A DNA stretch of 32,391 bases from an uncultured Lachnospiraceae bacterium (GTDB lineage: Bacteria; Bacillota; Clostridia; Lachnospirales; Lachnospiraceae): positions 1 to 32,391 of the forward strand of contig CANRIG010000035.1 in the NCBI GenBank assembly GCA_947630595.1, read 5' to 3'. The notes beneath the pieces are model-generated. The model did no database searches. It saw nothing but the letters and a program-made list of their open reading frames with translations, and was not told the DNA's origin. Position 1 is the stretch's first letter, and every line of letters begins with the position of its first letter. The translations under genes and the position numbers were made by a program. This document shows positions 1-6,141 of this stretch, in pieces.

Positions 1-3
1 TAA

Positions 4-41
4 GAGCCGGATTTTCCTTATTTTACAAGGAATTCCGGCCC
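4..41. terminator. Possible terminator hairpin downstream of aldehyde dehydrogenase
   Basis: An imperfect inverted repeat: GAGCCGGA (4-11) pairs with TTCCGGCCC (33-41) with one mismatch. An inner TTCCTT/AAGGAA stem (14-19 with 27-32) closes on a 7-nt A/T loop. It lies about 90 bp after the minus-strand aldehyde dehydrogenase stop. Whether a T-run follows on the minus strand cannot be seen because the window ends here, so the terminator call is tentative. Positions 42-132 hold only A/T-rich sequence with no gene. Confidence 0.35.
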
Positions 42-132
42 TTTCCAATCACTCAAGTGTCGAAAACGGGATTATACAACTAAATGACGAAATTATCTAC
101 CATATTTTTTTTGTATTTTCATACATATTTTT

Positions 133-1503
133 TCATCGCAGGAACAGCTTCACCAGCGCCGACTTCCATCCGCTGTACGGCTGATAGCGGAACGGCAGGT
201 CGATCCAGGTGTATTTCTTCACGATGCTCCGGCGATGGCTAAACAGCTCGAAGCTGTCGCGCCCGTGGTAGCTGCCCATGCCGCTGCCGCCGACGCCGCC
301 GAAGCCCATGCGGCTGGTCGCCAGATGAATAATGGTGTCGTTGATACAGCCGCCGCCGAAGCTCACGCGCCCGAGAATCCGCCGCTGCACCGCGCGGCTG
401 CCGGTAAACAGGTAGAGCGCCAGCGGCTTTTCGCGCCGCGTCACATATGAAATTACCTCGGAAATGTCGCGGAAGGTCATCACCGGCAGCAGCGGCCCGA
501 AAATTTCCTCCTGCATCACGGGGTCGGACGGCAGCACGTCCGTGAGCACCGTCGGCGCGATCTGCAGCCTCTCCCTCCGGCACTCGCCGCCGAAGCGGAC
601 AGTACCGCTCTTCATCAGGCCGCAGAGCCGGTCAAAATGTTTCTCATTGATAATTTTGCCGTAATTCGGATTGTCCAGCGGATGCGCGCCCAGCTGCCGC
701 CGCACGCAGCGCTCGATCTCCTGCAGCAGCTTTTCCTTTACCTCCTCCTGCACGAACAGGTAGTCCGGAGCCACACAGGTCTGGCCCGCGTTCAGGAATT
801 TGCCGAACACGATGCGCTTCGCGGCCAGCTTCAGGTTCGCCGTCCGGTCCACGATGCAGGGGCTCTTGCCGCCCATCTCCAGGCACACCGGCGTCACATG
901 GCGCGAGGCCTTTTCCAGCACCAGCCGTCCGACCGACACGCTGCCCGTGAAAAAGATAAAGTCAAAGCGCTGTTCCAGAAGCGCGGCGTTTTCCTCGCGT
1001 CCGCCCGTGACCGCCGCCACGAAATGGGGCGCAAAGCACTCGCGGATGATCTTTGCGATCACCTCCGAGGTGGCCGGCGAATAGGCGCTGGGCTTGACGA
1101 TCGCGCAGTTGCCCGCGGCAATGGCGCCGACCAGCGGCTCGATGGCCAGCATGAACGGATAATTCCAGGGCGACATCACGAGCACGACGCCGTAAGGCTC
1201 CGGCGATGTGAAGCTCCTGGCGTGAAACTGCGCCAGAGGCGTTAGCACCCTGCGGTCGCGCGCGTACCCGCGCAGGTGGCCGATCATATAGGACAGCTCG
1301 GACAGCACCATGCCGGTCTCGCACATGTAGGCCTCGTCCGCCGACTTGTGCAGGTCGGCATACAGCGCCGCCTCGATTTCCGTTTCATATTTCAGAATCG
1401 CTTTTTTCAGCGTTTTCAGCGCCGCCAGCCGCCAGGAAACGCTCCTGGTTTTGCCTTTTTCAAAATAGAGGCGCTGTTTTTTTACCAGTTGTTCAATATC
1501 CAT
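133..1503 (-). CDS. Aldehyde dehydrogenase (ALDH3-like)
   Basis: NAD(P)-dependent aldehyde dehydrogenase that oxidises an aldehyde to its acid. At 456 residues it has the short length typical of the class 3 / YwdH-type group. Visible motifs are PWN at residues 112-114, FTGS at 185-188 (cofactor-binding region), the general-base glutamate E209 in CLEMGGKSP, and the catalytic cysteine C243 in NAGQTC. No signal peptide is seen, so it is cytosolic. The start is supported by AAGGAG about 5 nt upstream of the ATG. It lies 26 bp downstream of an iron alcohol dehydrogenase on the same strand, so the two probably form an operon interconverting an alcohol, aldehyde and acid. The substrate cannot be read from the sequence; a hydrophobic aldehyde is an inference from the family and from the SCP2-like neighbour. 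Confidence 0.93.
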   Translation of the reverse strand: MDIEQLVKKQRLYFEKGKTRSVSWRLAALKTLKKAILKYETEIEAALYADLHKSADEAYMCETGMVLSELSYMIGHLRGYARDRRVLTPLAQFHARSFTSPEPYGVVLVMSPWNYPFMLAIEPLVGAIAAGNCAIVKPSAYSPATSEVIAKIIRECFAPHFVAAVTGGREENAALLEQRFDFIFFTGSVSVGRLVLEKASRHVTPVCLEMGGKSPCIVDRTANLKLAAKRIVFGKFLNAGQTCVAPDYLFVQEEVKEKLLQEIERCVRRQLGAHPLDNPNYGKIINEKHFDRLCGLMKSGTVRFGGECRRERLQIAPTVLTDVLPSDPVMQEEIFGPLLPVMTFRDISEVISYVTRREKPLALYLFTGSRAVQRRILGRVSFGGGCINDTIIHLATSRMGFGGVGGSGMGSYHGRDSFELFSHRRSIVKKYTWIDLPFRYQPYSGWKSALVKLFLR

Positions 1504-1529
1504 GGAATCTCCTTCTCACAAACCGGAAG

Positions 1530-2768
1530 TCATATACTTCTCTTTTTCGCTTTTTTCTTTCCGGAAGGCGTCTGCCCCTGCTGCGGCTCCTTTCCCTCGT
1601 AGCAGGCTTCAAGTATGCGCATCACCGCCTCGTACGTCACCTGCCGCGGATTGACGATGACCGCGCCGTCGTTGAGGGCCGTCTTCGCCACCTCCGGGAA
1701 CAGGGCCGGATCCGCGCCCGCTTCTTTCAGCGTCACCGGCAGGCCGGTCATGCGGTGCAGGCGCCCGCGCAGGCGGACGACCTCCGCGATCATGCGGTCG
1801 GCGCGCTTCGCCGCCGGGGTATTGTGGTACACCTCCGGTCCCGCCAGGTACAAAAGCAGCTCCGCGTAGGTGTCGCGGCAGACCCTGCGGTTGAAGATCA
1901 TGCCGGCCGGAAGCAGAATGTTCATCGCGTCCCCATGCGCAATATGGCAGACGCCGCCCAGCGCGTGGCCGTTCGCGTGCACGACGCCGACCATGCTGTT
2001 GCTGAACGCGGCCCCGGCCAGAAAGCTGGCGTTCGCCATCGCCGTCCGCGCTTCCTTCGACGCCCCGAAGCGCACGACCCGCATCAGATTTTCGCCGACC
2101 AGCCGCACCGCCGCCGTCGCATAGGCGTCGCTGAGCGGATTCTTCTGCATGCAGCTGTAGGCCTCGATGGCATGGCAGAGCGTGTCCATGCCGGTGGAAG
2201 CCGTAATCCGCGGCGGAAGCGTCAGCGTCATGCGCGGGTCGAGGATGGCCACGTCCGGCAGAAGCTGCTGGGAAATAAATTCCATTTTCACGTTTCTGGC
2301 GTGATTCTTGATCACGGCCACCGCGGTCGCCTCGCTGCCCGTGCCCGCAGTCGTGGGAATCGCCACGAACGGCACCTCCCGCCCGCGCGGAATGCACTCA
2401 CAGCCCTGAAGTTCCAGCAGGTCGTCCGCCCCCTGCGCGATCAGCAGGCGCACGCCCTTGGCGGTATCCAGCACGCTGCCGCCGCCCAGCGCCACCAGCG
2501 CGTCGCAGTCAAAATCACGGTATTCCCTGGCAATCCGGTTCACCACCTCGACGCCGCTGTCGCGCGGAATATCCGTGAACACGCGGCCGATCTGCATCTC
2601 GCCCAGCGCCTCCGTCACCTGCCGCAGCGTCCCCAGCTTTTCCAGCATCGCGTCGCTCAGTACCATCGGACGGCATGCGCCGAGCATCTCCAGCTCGTAC
2701 GCCAGATTGTCCAGCGCCCCTTTCCCGGAGCACAGTTTGGTCGGGTTGATAAATTCATAATAATTCAT
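1530..2768 (-). CDS. Iron-containing alcohol dehydrogenase
   Basis: Group III (Fe-type) NAD(P)-dependent alcohol dehydrogenase of 412 residues. The nucleotide-binding GGGS lies at residues 95-98. The metal ligands expected from FucO-type enzymes are present: D195 and H199 (GMDTLCHAIEAY), H264 (VVHANGH) and H278 (HIAHGD). TTAGTGSE (139-146) is the family's conserved loop. The frame stays open upstream to about 3014, but the ATG at 2768 is preceded by GGAGGA with good spacing, and homology to the family begins there; the upstream extension only translates a 63-bp tandem repeat. It lies between the SCP2-like gene and the aldehyde dehydrogenase on the same strand. It could reduce an aldehyde to an alcohol in fermentation or run in reverse with the neighbouring dehydrogenase. 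The substrate is unknown. Confidence 0.93.
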   Translation of the reverse strand: MNYYEFINPTKLCSGKGALDNLAYELEMLGACRPMVLSDAMLEKLGTLRQVTEALGEMQIGRVFTDIPRDSGVEVVNRIAREYRDFDCDALVALGGGSVLDTAKGVRLLIAQGADDLLELQGCECIPRGREVPFVAIPTTAGTGSEATAVAVIKNHARNVKMEFISQQLLPDVAILDPRMTLTLPPRITASTGMDTLCHAIEAYSCMQKNPLSDAYATAAVRLVGENLMRVVRFGASKEARTAMANASFLAGAAFSNSMVGVVHANGHALGGVCHIAHGDAMNILLPAGMIFNRRVCRDTYAELLLYLAGPEVYHNTPAAKRADRMIAEVVRLRGRLHRMTGLPVTLKEAGADPALFPEVAKTALNDGAVIVNPRQVTYEAVMRILEACYEGKEPQQGQTPSGKKKAKKRSI

Positions 2769-2794
2769 AATGTTCTCCTCCAGATCGTTTCCAT

Positions 2795-2950
2795 ATCTCA
2801 GCGCGTATATTCCGGAAGCATAACTCCGGCACCGGCGTTCCGATACCGCGTTCCCGTATCTCGGCGCGCATGTTTCGGAAACGCAGCCACGACATCGGCG
2901 TTCCGATACCGCGTTCCCGTATCTCAGCGTGCATGCTCCAGAAGCGCCTC
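2795..2950. repeat. 63-bp tandem repeat overlapping the tail of the SCP2-like gene
   Basis: Two full 63-bp units (2795-2857 and 2858-2920) are followed by a partial third from 2921. Each begins ATCTC(A/G)GCG, and the two full units end with the same block of about 25 bp (CGGCGTTCCGATACCGCG then TTCCCGT). A degenerate unit end (CGTTTCCAT) precedes the first. The third unit contains the stop codon (2924-2926) of the SCP2-like gene, so the array looks like tandem copying of that gene's 3' end into the gap before the alcohol dehydrogenase. The 63-bp period keeps the reading frame. Each full unit also holds GATAC and GTATC in inverted orientation and could form a small hairpin. Confidence 0.85.
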
Positions 2951-3409
2951 CGCGTACACCCGGAGACTGCCGGTCTGCTTCTCCGGCACCTCCCTGAGGA
3001 TGCGCCTGCTCCAAATGCGCGGGAACAGATAAGCCTCCGCGTATTCGACCACGCGCACAAAGCTCATGGTCTGATAGATATCCCCCTCCAGCGTAAACAG
3101 GTGCTCCGCATACGCGTCCGCAATGCTCTTCTGCCCGCTCAGCACCTGAAACGCGCCTTCCACGGACTTAAAACGCATGGTAATCTCCGCCCGCTGCGCG
3201 CGCTGCAGCTTCCGCACGCCGGCATGCTCGCTCCTGCGCAGCGCCAGCACCGCCCCGCCGGGGCCGCATACCAGCTTAAAGGAAAGATTGTTCTTCCAGC
3301 CGTCGATCTCCTCTCGCACGCGGCTGTCGTCGCGGTAGAGCACGCGCAGGCTGCGGTACAGCACCGCGAGCACCAGCGCGTTCACATGGTTCAGCAGTTC
3401 TTTTTTCAC
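2924..3409 (-). CDS. SCP2-like (sterol carrier fold) domain protein
   Basis: A 161-residue cytosolic protein with no signal peptide or clear membrane segment. Residues of about 75-125 (ITMRFKSVEGAFQVLSGQ, then the FTLEGDI region) resemble the end of an SCP2 sterol-carrier-fold domain, a small cavity-forming domain that binds hydrophobic ligands. This assignment rests on pattern recognition only. The start is GTG at 3409, supported by GAGGAG 8 nt upstream; no ATG fits as well. It is the first gene of a probable operon with the iron alcohol dehydrogenase and aldehyde dehydrogenase. If it does bind lipid-like molecules, the three genes together could handle a hydrophobic alcohol or aldehyde, which is an inference. 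Its last codons lie in the 63-bp repeat array. Confidence 0.6.
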   Translation of the reverse strand: MKKELLNHVNALVLAVLYRSLRVLYRDDSRVREEIDGWKNNLSFKLVCGPGGAVLALRRSEHAGVRKLQRAQRAEITMRFKSVEGAFQVLSGQKSIADAYAEHLFTLEGDIYQTMSFVRVVEYAEAYLFPRIWSRRILREVPEKQTGSLRVYAEALLEHAR

Positions 3410-3441
3410 AATATCGGCTCCTCTTTTTTTCGATGCTTATA

Positions 3442-3469
3442 ATTTTACATTTTTTTGCAAGAAAATCAA
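3442..3469 (-). promoter_or_regulatory. Candidate sigma-A promoter of the SCP2-like/ADH/ALDH operon
   Basis: On the minus strand a TTGATT -35 (3464-3469) and a TAAAAT -10 (3442-3447) are separated by 16 bp. They lie about 35 bp upstream of the GTG start in a very A/T-rich stretch. The match is reasonable, but such A/T-rich DNA gives chance matches. Confidence 0.45.
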
Positions 3470-3527
3470 TCCATAAGCGGGATTTTTTGAGGAATTAAAT
3501 TCGACACACAAAAGCGTACAATAAGAA

Positions 3528-3755
3528 GGGCTGTCGCAAAAACGCCAAGCAGGGCTTGCCACAATCCGATTGTACACATGTCTGACCACAGGACATTCCA
3601 CAATGCATGTCTCACAGATAGACGCTGCGCGTTATGACATGAGACAAATGTCTGGTCTGAGGAGGATGTAATCCACTGCCGACAGACAAGTATAACAAAG
3701 ATCACGTAAACAACCGGATTTGTGGCGAGCCCGCCGTATTCTCGCAACAGCCCCC
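3528..3755. mobile_element. MITE-like inverted-repeat element (about 228 bp)
   Basis: The left end, read forward from 3528 (GGGCTGTCGCAA), and the right end, read on the minus strand from 3755 (GGGGGCTGTTGCGA), are related. The similarity continues inward for about 50 bp: GCAGGGCTTGCCACAATCCG on the left against GGCGGGCTCGCCACAAATCC on the right. A weaker inner inverted repeat (ATGTCTCA against TGAGACAAAT) lies near the centre. The element carries no credible gene; the reading frame crossing it (3466-3759) starts with TTG inside the right inverted repeat and has no ribosome binding site. The end sequence resembles the left end of the IS1182-like element at 31138, so it may be a non-autonomous derivative of such an element. 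No clear target duplication was found. Confidence 0.65.
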
Positions 3756-3768
3756 TCAAATCGTTTCA

Positions 3769-4365
3769 CTATCGTTTTTTCTTTTTTTCGCTCCGGTACG
3801 CGGCCAGCTCTCCCGCAATTTCCTGGTAGTCGCGCTCAAACAGTTCCTCGCTGATCTGCACGCGCAGCAGTTCCTCCGGCACCCGCTCCAGCAGCGCCTG
3901 CACGACAAAACGCTTGCTTTTGCCGGCATAGCGCGGCAGCATGTTCTTCGCCTGAATGCGCGCCAGCTCCGGCCGCCACAGCAGCATCAGCTTGCGTTCC
4001 CAGTCCGTCAGGGGATTTTTCCTGGCCTTGCGCAGCACATAAAAATCGGCCTTTCCGCCCTCTTCCTCCACCGTGATAATTCCCCACCACTCCGGCACAT
4101 GCTCCTCGATATGCTGGGCGTGGCTCGTGCCCGCCACCACGTAATTGGCGTCAAAAAAGCGGTCGTAATCTTTCACCTGCCGCTGCAGTCTGGCATAGGT
4201 ATCGGCGTCGCTCTTGATCTCAATCCCGACCAGCGCCTCCGGCAGCACCATCACAAGATCCGCCCGTGACCGTCCCATCTGTTTTTCCTCAATAATCCGA
4301 ACCTTTTCGTACCGTTCCTCCAGGAAATCAAACAGAGGCTCCCGGATGTCCTTATCGTACAGCAT
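3769..4365 (-). CDS. sce7726-like PD-(D/E)XK nuclease-fold protein
   Basis: A 198-residue protein recognised as sce7726-like from its start (MLYDKDIREPLFDFLE) and a PD-(D/E)XK core. The putative active-site residues are D36 (RADLVMV), E49 and K51 (GIEIKSD), with further polar residues at about 58-70. The fold suggests DNA cleavage or binding, but the biological role of the family is not established. The tail is very lysine-rich (SEKKKKR). The ATG has GGAG upstream. It is the last gene of a minus-strand cluster starting 18 bp after the Rpn-tail fragment, so it is probably co-transcribed with the Rpn-family nuclease. Two nuclease-fold proteins together in a repeat-rich, AT-richer patch suggest an accessory or mobile segment. 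Confidence 0.7.
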   Translation of the reverse strand: MLYDKDIREPLFDFLEERYEKVRIIEEKQMGRSRADLVMVLPEALVGIEIKSDADTYARLQRQVKDYDRFFDANYVVAGTSHAQHIEEHVPEWWGIITVEEEGGKADFYVLRKARKNPLTDWERKLMLLWRPELARIQAKNMLPRYAGKSKRFVVQALLERVPEELLRVQISEELFERDYQEIAGELAAYRSEKKKKR

Positions 4366-4383
4366 CAGTTTCTCCGTCCGTAA

Positions 4384-4716
4384 TCAGTTTTCTTTTCCAG
4401 CTTTCAATTCGATGATGATTTTCTGAATCACAGGAAGCTCTTCCTCCAGCGCGTCGGCGATCTCTTCTGCAGTTTTCCCTTTCGCCAGTTTTTTCTCTAC
4501 CTGAGAATACAGTTTTTTGGCTTCACCTTTTATTTCGCCTTTGATTTCTCCGTTTCTTTCTCCAGCCCTTTCCCCGTCCTCATATCCATCCCGATAAATC
4601 TGACGGTCACGGTCCTCCATCTTCATATACTCCGCCTCCAGTTCCGCCCTGCCTTTCAGCCGGGCTATCTCAGCAGTTTCATCAAAAAACCAAACAGTCT
4701 CTGGCTGCACCATCAT
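4384..4716 (-). pseudogene. Duplicated C-terminal fragment of the adjacent Rpn-family nuclease
   Basis: A 110-residue reading frame whose residues from about 17 onward nearly repeat the last 90 or so residues of the gene just upstream (shared blocks RAELEAEYMKMEDRDRQIYR and KTAEEIADALEEELPVIQKI). It lacks the nuclease core. The fragment has one extra four-residue GEIK unit (12 bp) that the parent copy lacks. Its ATG overlaps the stop of the upstream gene by 4 bp (ATGA), so it could be translated by coupling. The content is a helical, highly charged tail with a Glu/Lys repeat. It may be a recent tandem-duplication remnant, or a separately made tail domain; the sequence alone does not decide. 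Confidence 0.75.
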
Positions 4717-4993
4717 AATTCATTTGCTTCTCCATCTTTTAATTCGGCGATGATTTTCTGAATCACAGGAAGTTCTTCCTCCAGCGCGTCAGCGATCTCC
4801 TCCGCAGTTTTCCCTTTTGCCAGTTTTTTCTCTACCAGAGAATGCAGCTTTTTTGCTTCGCCTTTTATTTCGCCGTTTCTTTCTCCAGCCTTTTCTCCAT
4901 CCTCATATCCATCCCGATAAATCTGACGGTCACGGTCCTCCATCTTCATATACTCCGCCTCCAATTCCGCCCTGCTTTTCAGCCGGGCTATCT
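4390..4993. repeat. Tandem direct repeat of the Rpn gene 3' end
   Basis: A block of about 280 bp near 4390-4670 is repeated with few differences at about 4725-4993. The offset is 335 bp at the left part and 323 bp after a 12-bp insertion in the left copy. Both copies end at the shared GCCGGGCTATCT. The right copy is the 3' end of the full Rpn-family gene; the left copy is the fragment gene. Confidence 0.85.
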
Positions 4994-5588
4994 TCCCGCC
5001 CAGACGCCGGACGCGGCTGTCCGCACACGATGCGGCAATGGCCTGCGAACTGTTCCTGACAAATTTCAGGAACTCCACCAGAGCAGGCTCCACCTCATCC
5101 TCGTTGTTTCCCTCCGTATTCAGGAAAACAGTGTACAGCCCGTCCTCCAGCGTCAGCTCCGGAACCTCCCGGCAGCGGTTGTCAAACGTATAGCGATATT
5201 TGCCGTAACCGAACAGATCGAATCCGCAGATAAAAATAATACAGGCTGTCGGCAGACGGTCAAATCCGGCCTCGCCGCTCTTTAACAGCGGTGCATCCAG
5301 CAGCGCCTTGTAAAAGCGCGTCCGCTTCGGAATATTGCCTGTATTCCTGGCCTGCATCTCCACGTCGTAAAGATGTCCCGTCTCGTCGATCACATAGAAA
5401 TCCAGACGGATCCCGCGGCATCCCGGCACGTTGTGCACCACTTTCTGGCCCTCTTTCCAGCGAATCTCGCGGATGCGGATGTTCAGACTCAGCTCTATGA
5501 TGTCCTTGCAGGTCTCAAGGTCTACGGTGGCCACATCAAATAAAAAATCATCGATCAGATTCAAATCTGCAAACGGTTTGCTGTTCAA
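4713..5588 (-). CDS. Rpn-family recombination-promoting nuclease / PD-(D/E)XK putative transposase
   Basis: A 291-residue protein of the Rpn / PD-(D/E)XK-nuclease-family-transposase group, whose characterised members cut DNA and promote RecA-independent recombination. The core shows D63 (GIRLDFYVID) and the E77-x-Q79 pair (DVEMQ), the usual D...ExQ pattern of this group. Residues from about 200 form a helical, charged tail with a GEIKGE unit, common in these proteins. The start is TTG at 5588, preceded by GAGGAGG with suitable spacing; homology begins at its first residues (NSKPFADLNLIDDFLF). It is followed with a 4-bp overlap by a duplicate of its own tail and then an sce7726-like gene. Such genes are abundant and variable in gut Clostridia and often carry repeats at their 3' end. 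Confidence 0.85.
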   Translation of the reverse strand: MNSKPFADLNLIDDFLFDVATVDLETCKDIIELSLNIRIREIRWKEGQKVVHNVPGCRGIRLDFYVIDETGHLYDVEMQARNTGNIPKRTRFYKALLDAPLLKSGEAGFDRLPTACIIFICGFDLFGYGKYRYTFDNRCREVPELTLEDGLYTVFLNTEGNNEDEVEPALVEFLKFVRNSSQAIAASCADSRVRRLGGKIARLKSRAELEAEYMKMEDRDRQIYRDGYEDGEKAGERNGEIKGEAKKLHSLVEKKLAKGKTAEEIADALEEELPVIQKIIAELKDGEANEL

Positions 5589-5980
5589 TCGCTTTTCCTC
5601 CTCATTTTAACATAACGGACTCTTTTTTCGCAACGGATATGCGGAAAATTTCAGGTGTTTTCCGGCATACGCACAAAAAGTTTCAGGTGAATGTCTGGCA
5701 AAGTTTCAAAGCAGTATTGGAAGGTGTCGGATGAATATCCCATCAAGACAATTTATCATATGTGTATTGAGAATAATCTCTAAATGTTTTTATATATTAA
5801 CATAAACTTTAAGTGTTTTCAAGCGTTTCCTGAAAATATTTCCTCAGCATTCCTGAAAATCATTTCCTGAAATCTGAAAAACATTTTCTAAACTAATCTG
5901 AAAAGCATCTCTGGAACTGATTTGAAAAGCATCTCCGGAACTTCCTGAAAAGTATCGCCTGAAATTTTCTACACATAAAT
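5589..5980. repeat. Non-coding region with degenerate CTGAAAA repeats
   Basis: I see no gene here. From about 5830 to 5970 the sequence is built of degenerate units starting CTGAAAA. The clearest pair is TGAAAAGCATCTC(T/C)GGAACT at 5899-5918 and 5923-5942, a 24-bp period with 19 of 20 bases equal. Shorter and more diverged units flank them on both sides. The base content is much more AT-rich than the transporter genes to the right. Confidence 0.7.
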
Positions 5981-5983
5981 TCA

Positions 5984-6046
5984 GGGCTGCCGCAAAACAG
6001 TCCGTTCGGTATCAAAGTCCAAACGGTCGCTGTTCTGCAGCAGCCC
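5984..6046. repeat. Long GGGCTGC-type hairpin downstream of the Opp operon
   Basis: The left arm GGGCTGCCGCAAAACAG (from 5984) pairs with the right arm, read on the minus strand from 6046 as GGGCTGCTGCAGAACAG. The pairing continues inward through CCGTT(C/T)GG. The stem is about 25 bp with few mismatches. Neither strand has a T-run after it, so it is not a textbook intrinsic terminator, but it sits about 95 bp after the last gene of the Opp operon and may act as a transcript end or RNA-stabilising structure. Its ends match the inverted ends of the MITE-like element at 3528-3755. Confidence 0.75.
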
Positions 6047-6067
6047 CTCTCAGCCGGGCATTTCCGT

Positions 6068-6140
6068 GCTGTTTTACTATTTTGTTGTTTTACTGTTTTG
6101 CTGTTTTACTATTACTGTTTTACTATTTTGCTGTTTTTTC
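6068..6140. repeat. Short tandem repeat of T-rich units (TGTTTTACTATTTTG)
   Basis: About 70 bp consist of alternating ctgttttac, tgttttact and attttg pieces. They end directly at the stop codon of the solute-binding protein gene at 6142. It is low-complexity DNA with no coding signal. Confidence 0.75.
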
Positions 6141-6141
6141 G

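Noticed and set aside
2795-2950. Possible CRISPR array
   Set aside because: Units are tandem 63-bp copies with no spacers of constant length between conserved repeats, and no cas genes are present.
2769-3014. N-terminal extension of the alcohol dehydrogenase with repeated LRYGNAVSERRC-like units
   Set aside because: It translates the 63-bp DNA repeat and part of the upstream gene. The ATG at 2768 has an ideal ribosome binding site, and family homology starts there.
3466-3759. 97-residue minus-strand reading frame with hydrophobic stretches
   Set aside because: It begins with TTG inside the right inverted repeat of the MITE-like element, lacks a ribosome binding site, and spans the whole element. 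Most likely chance.
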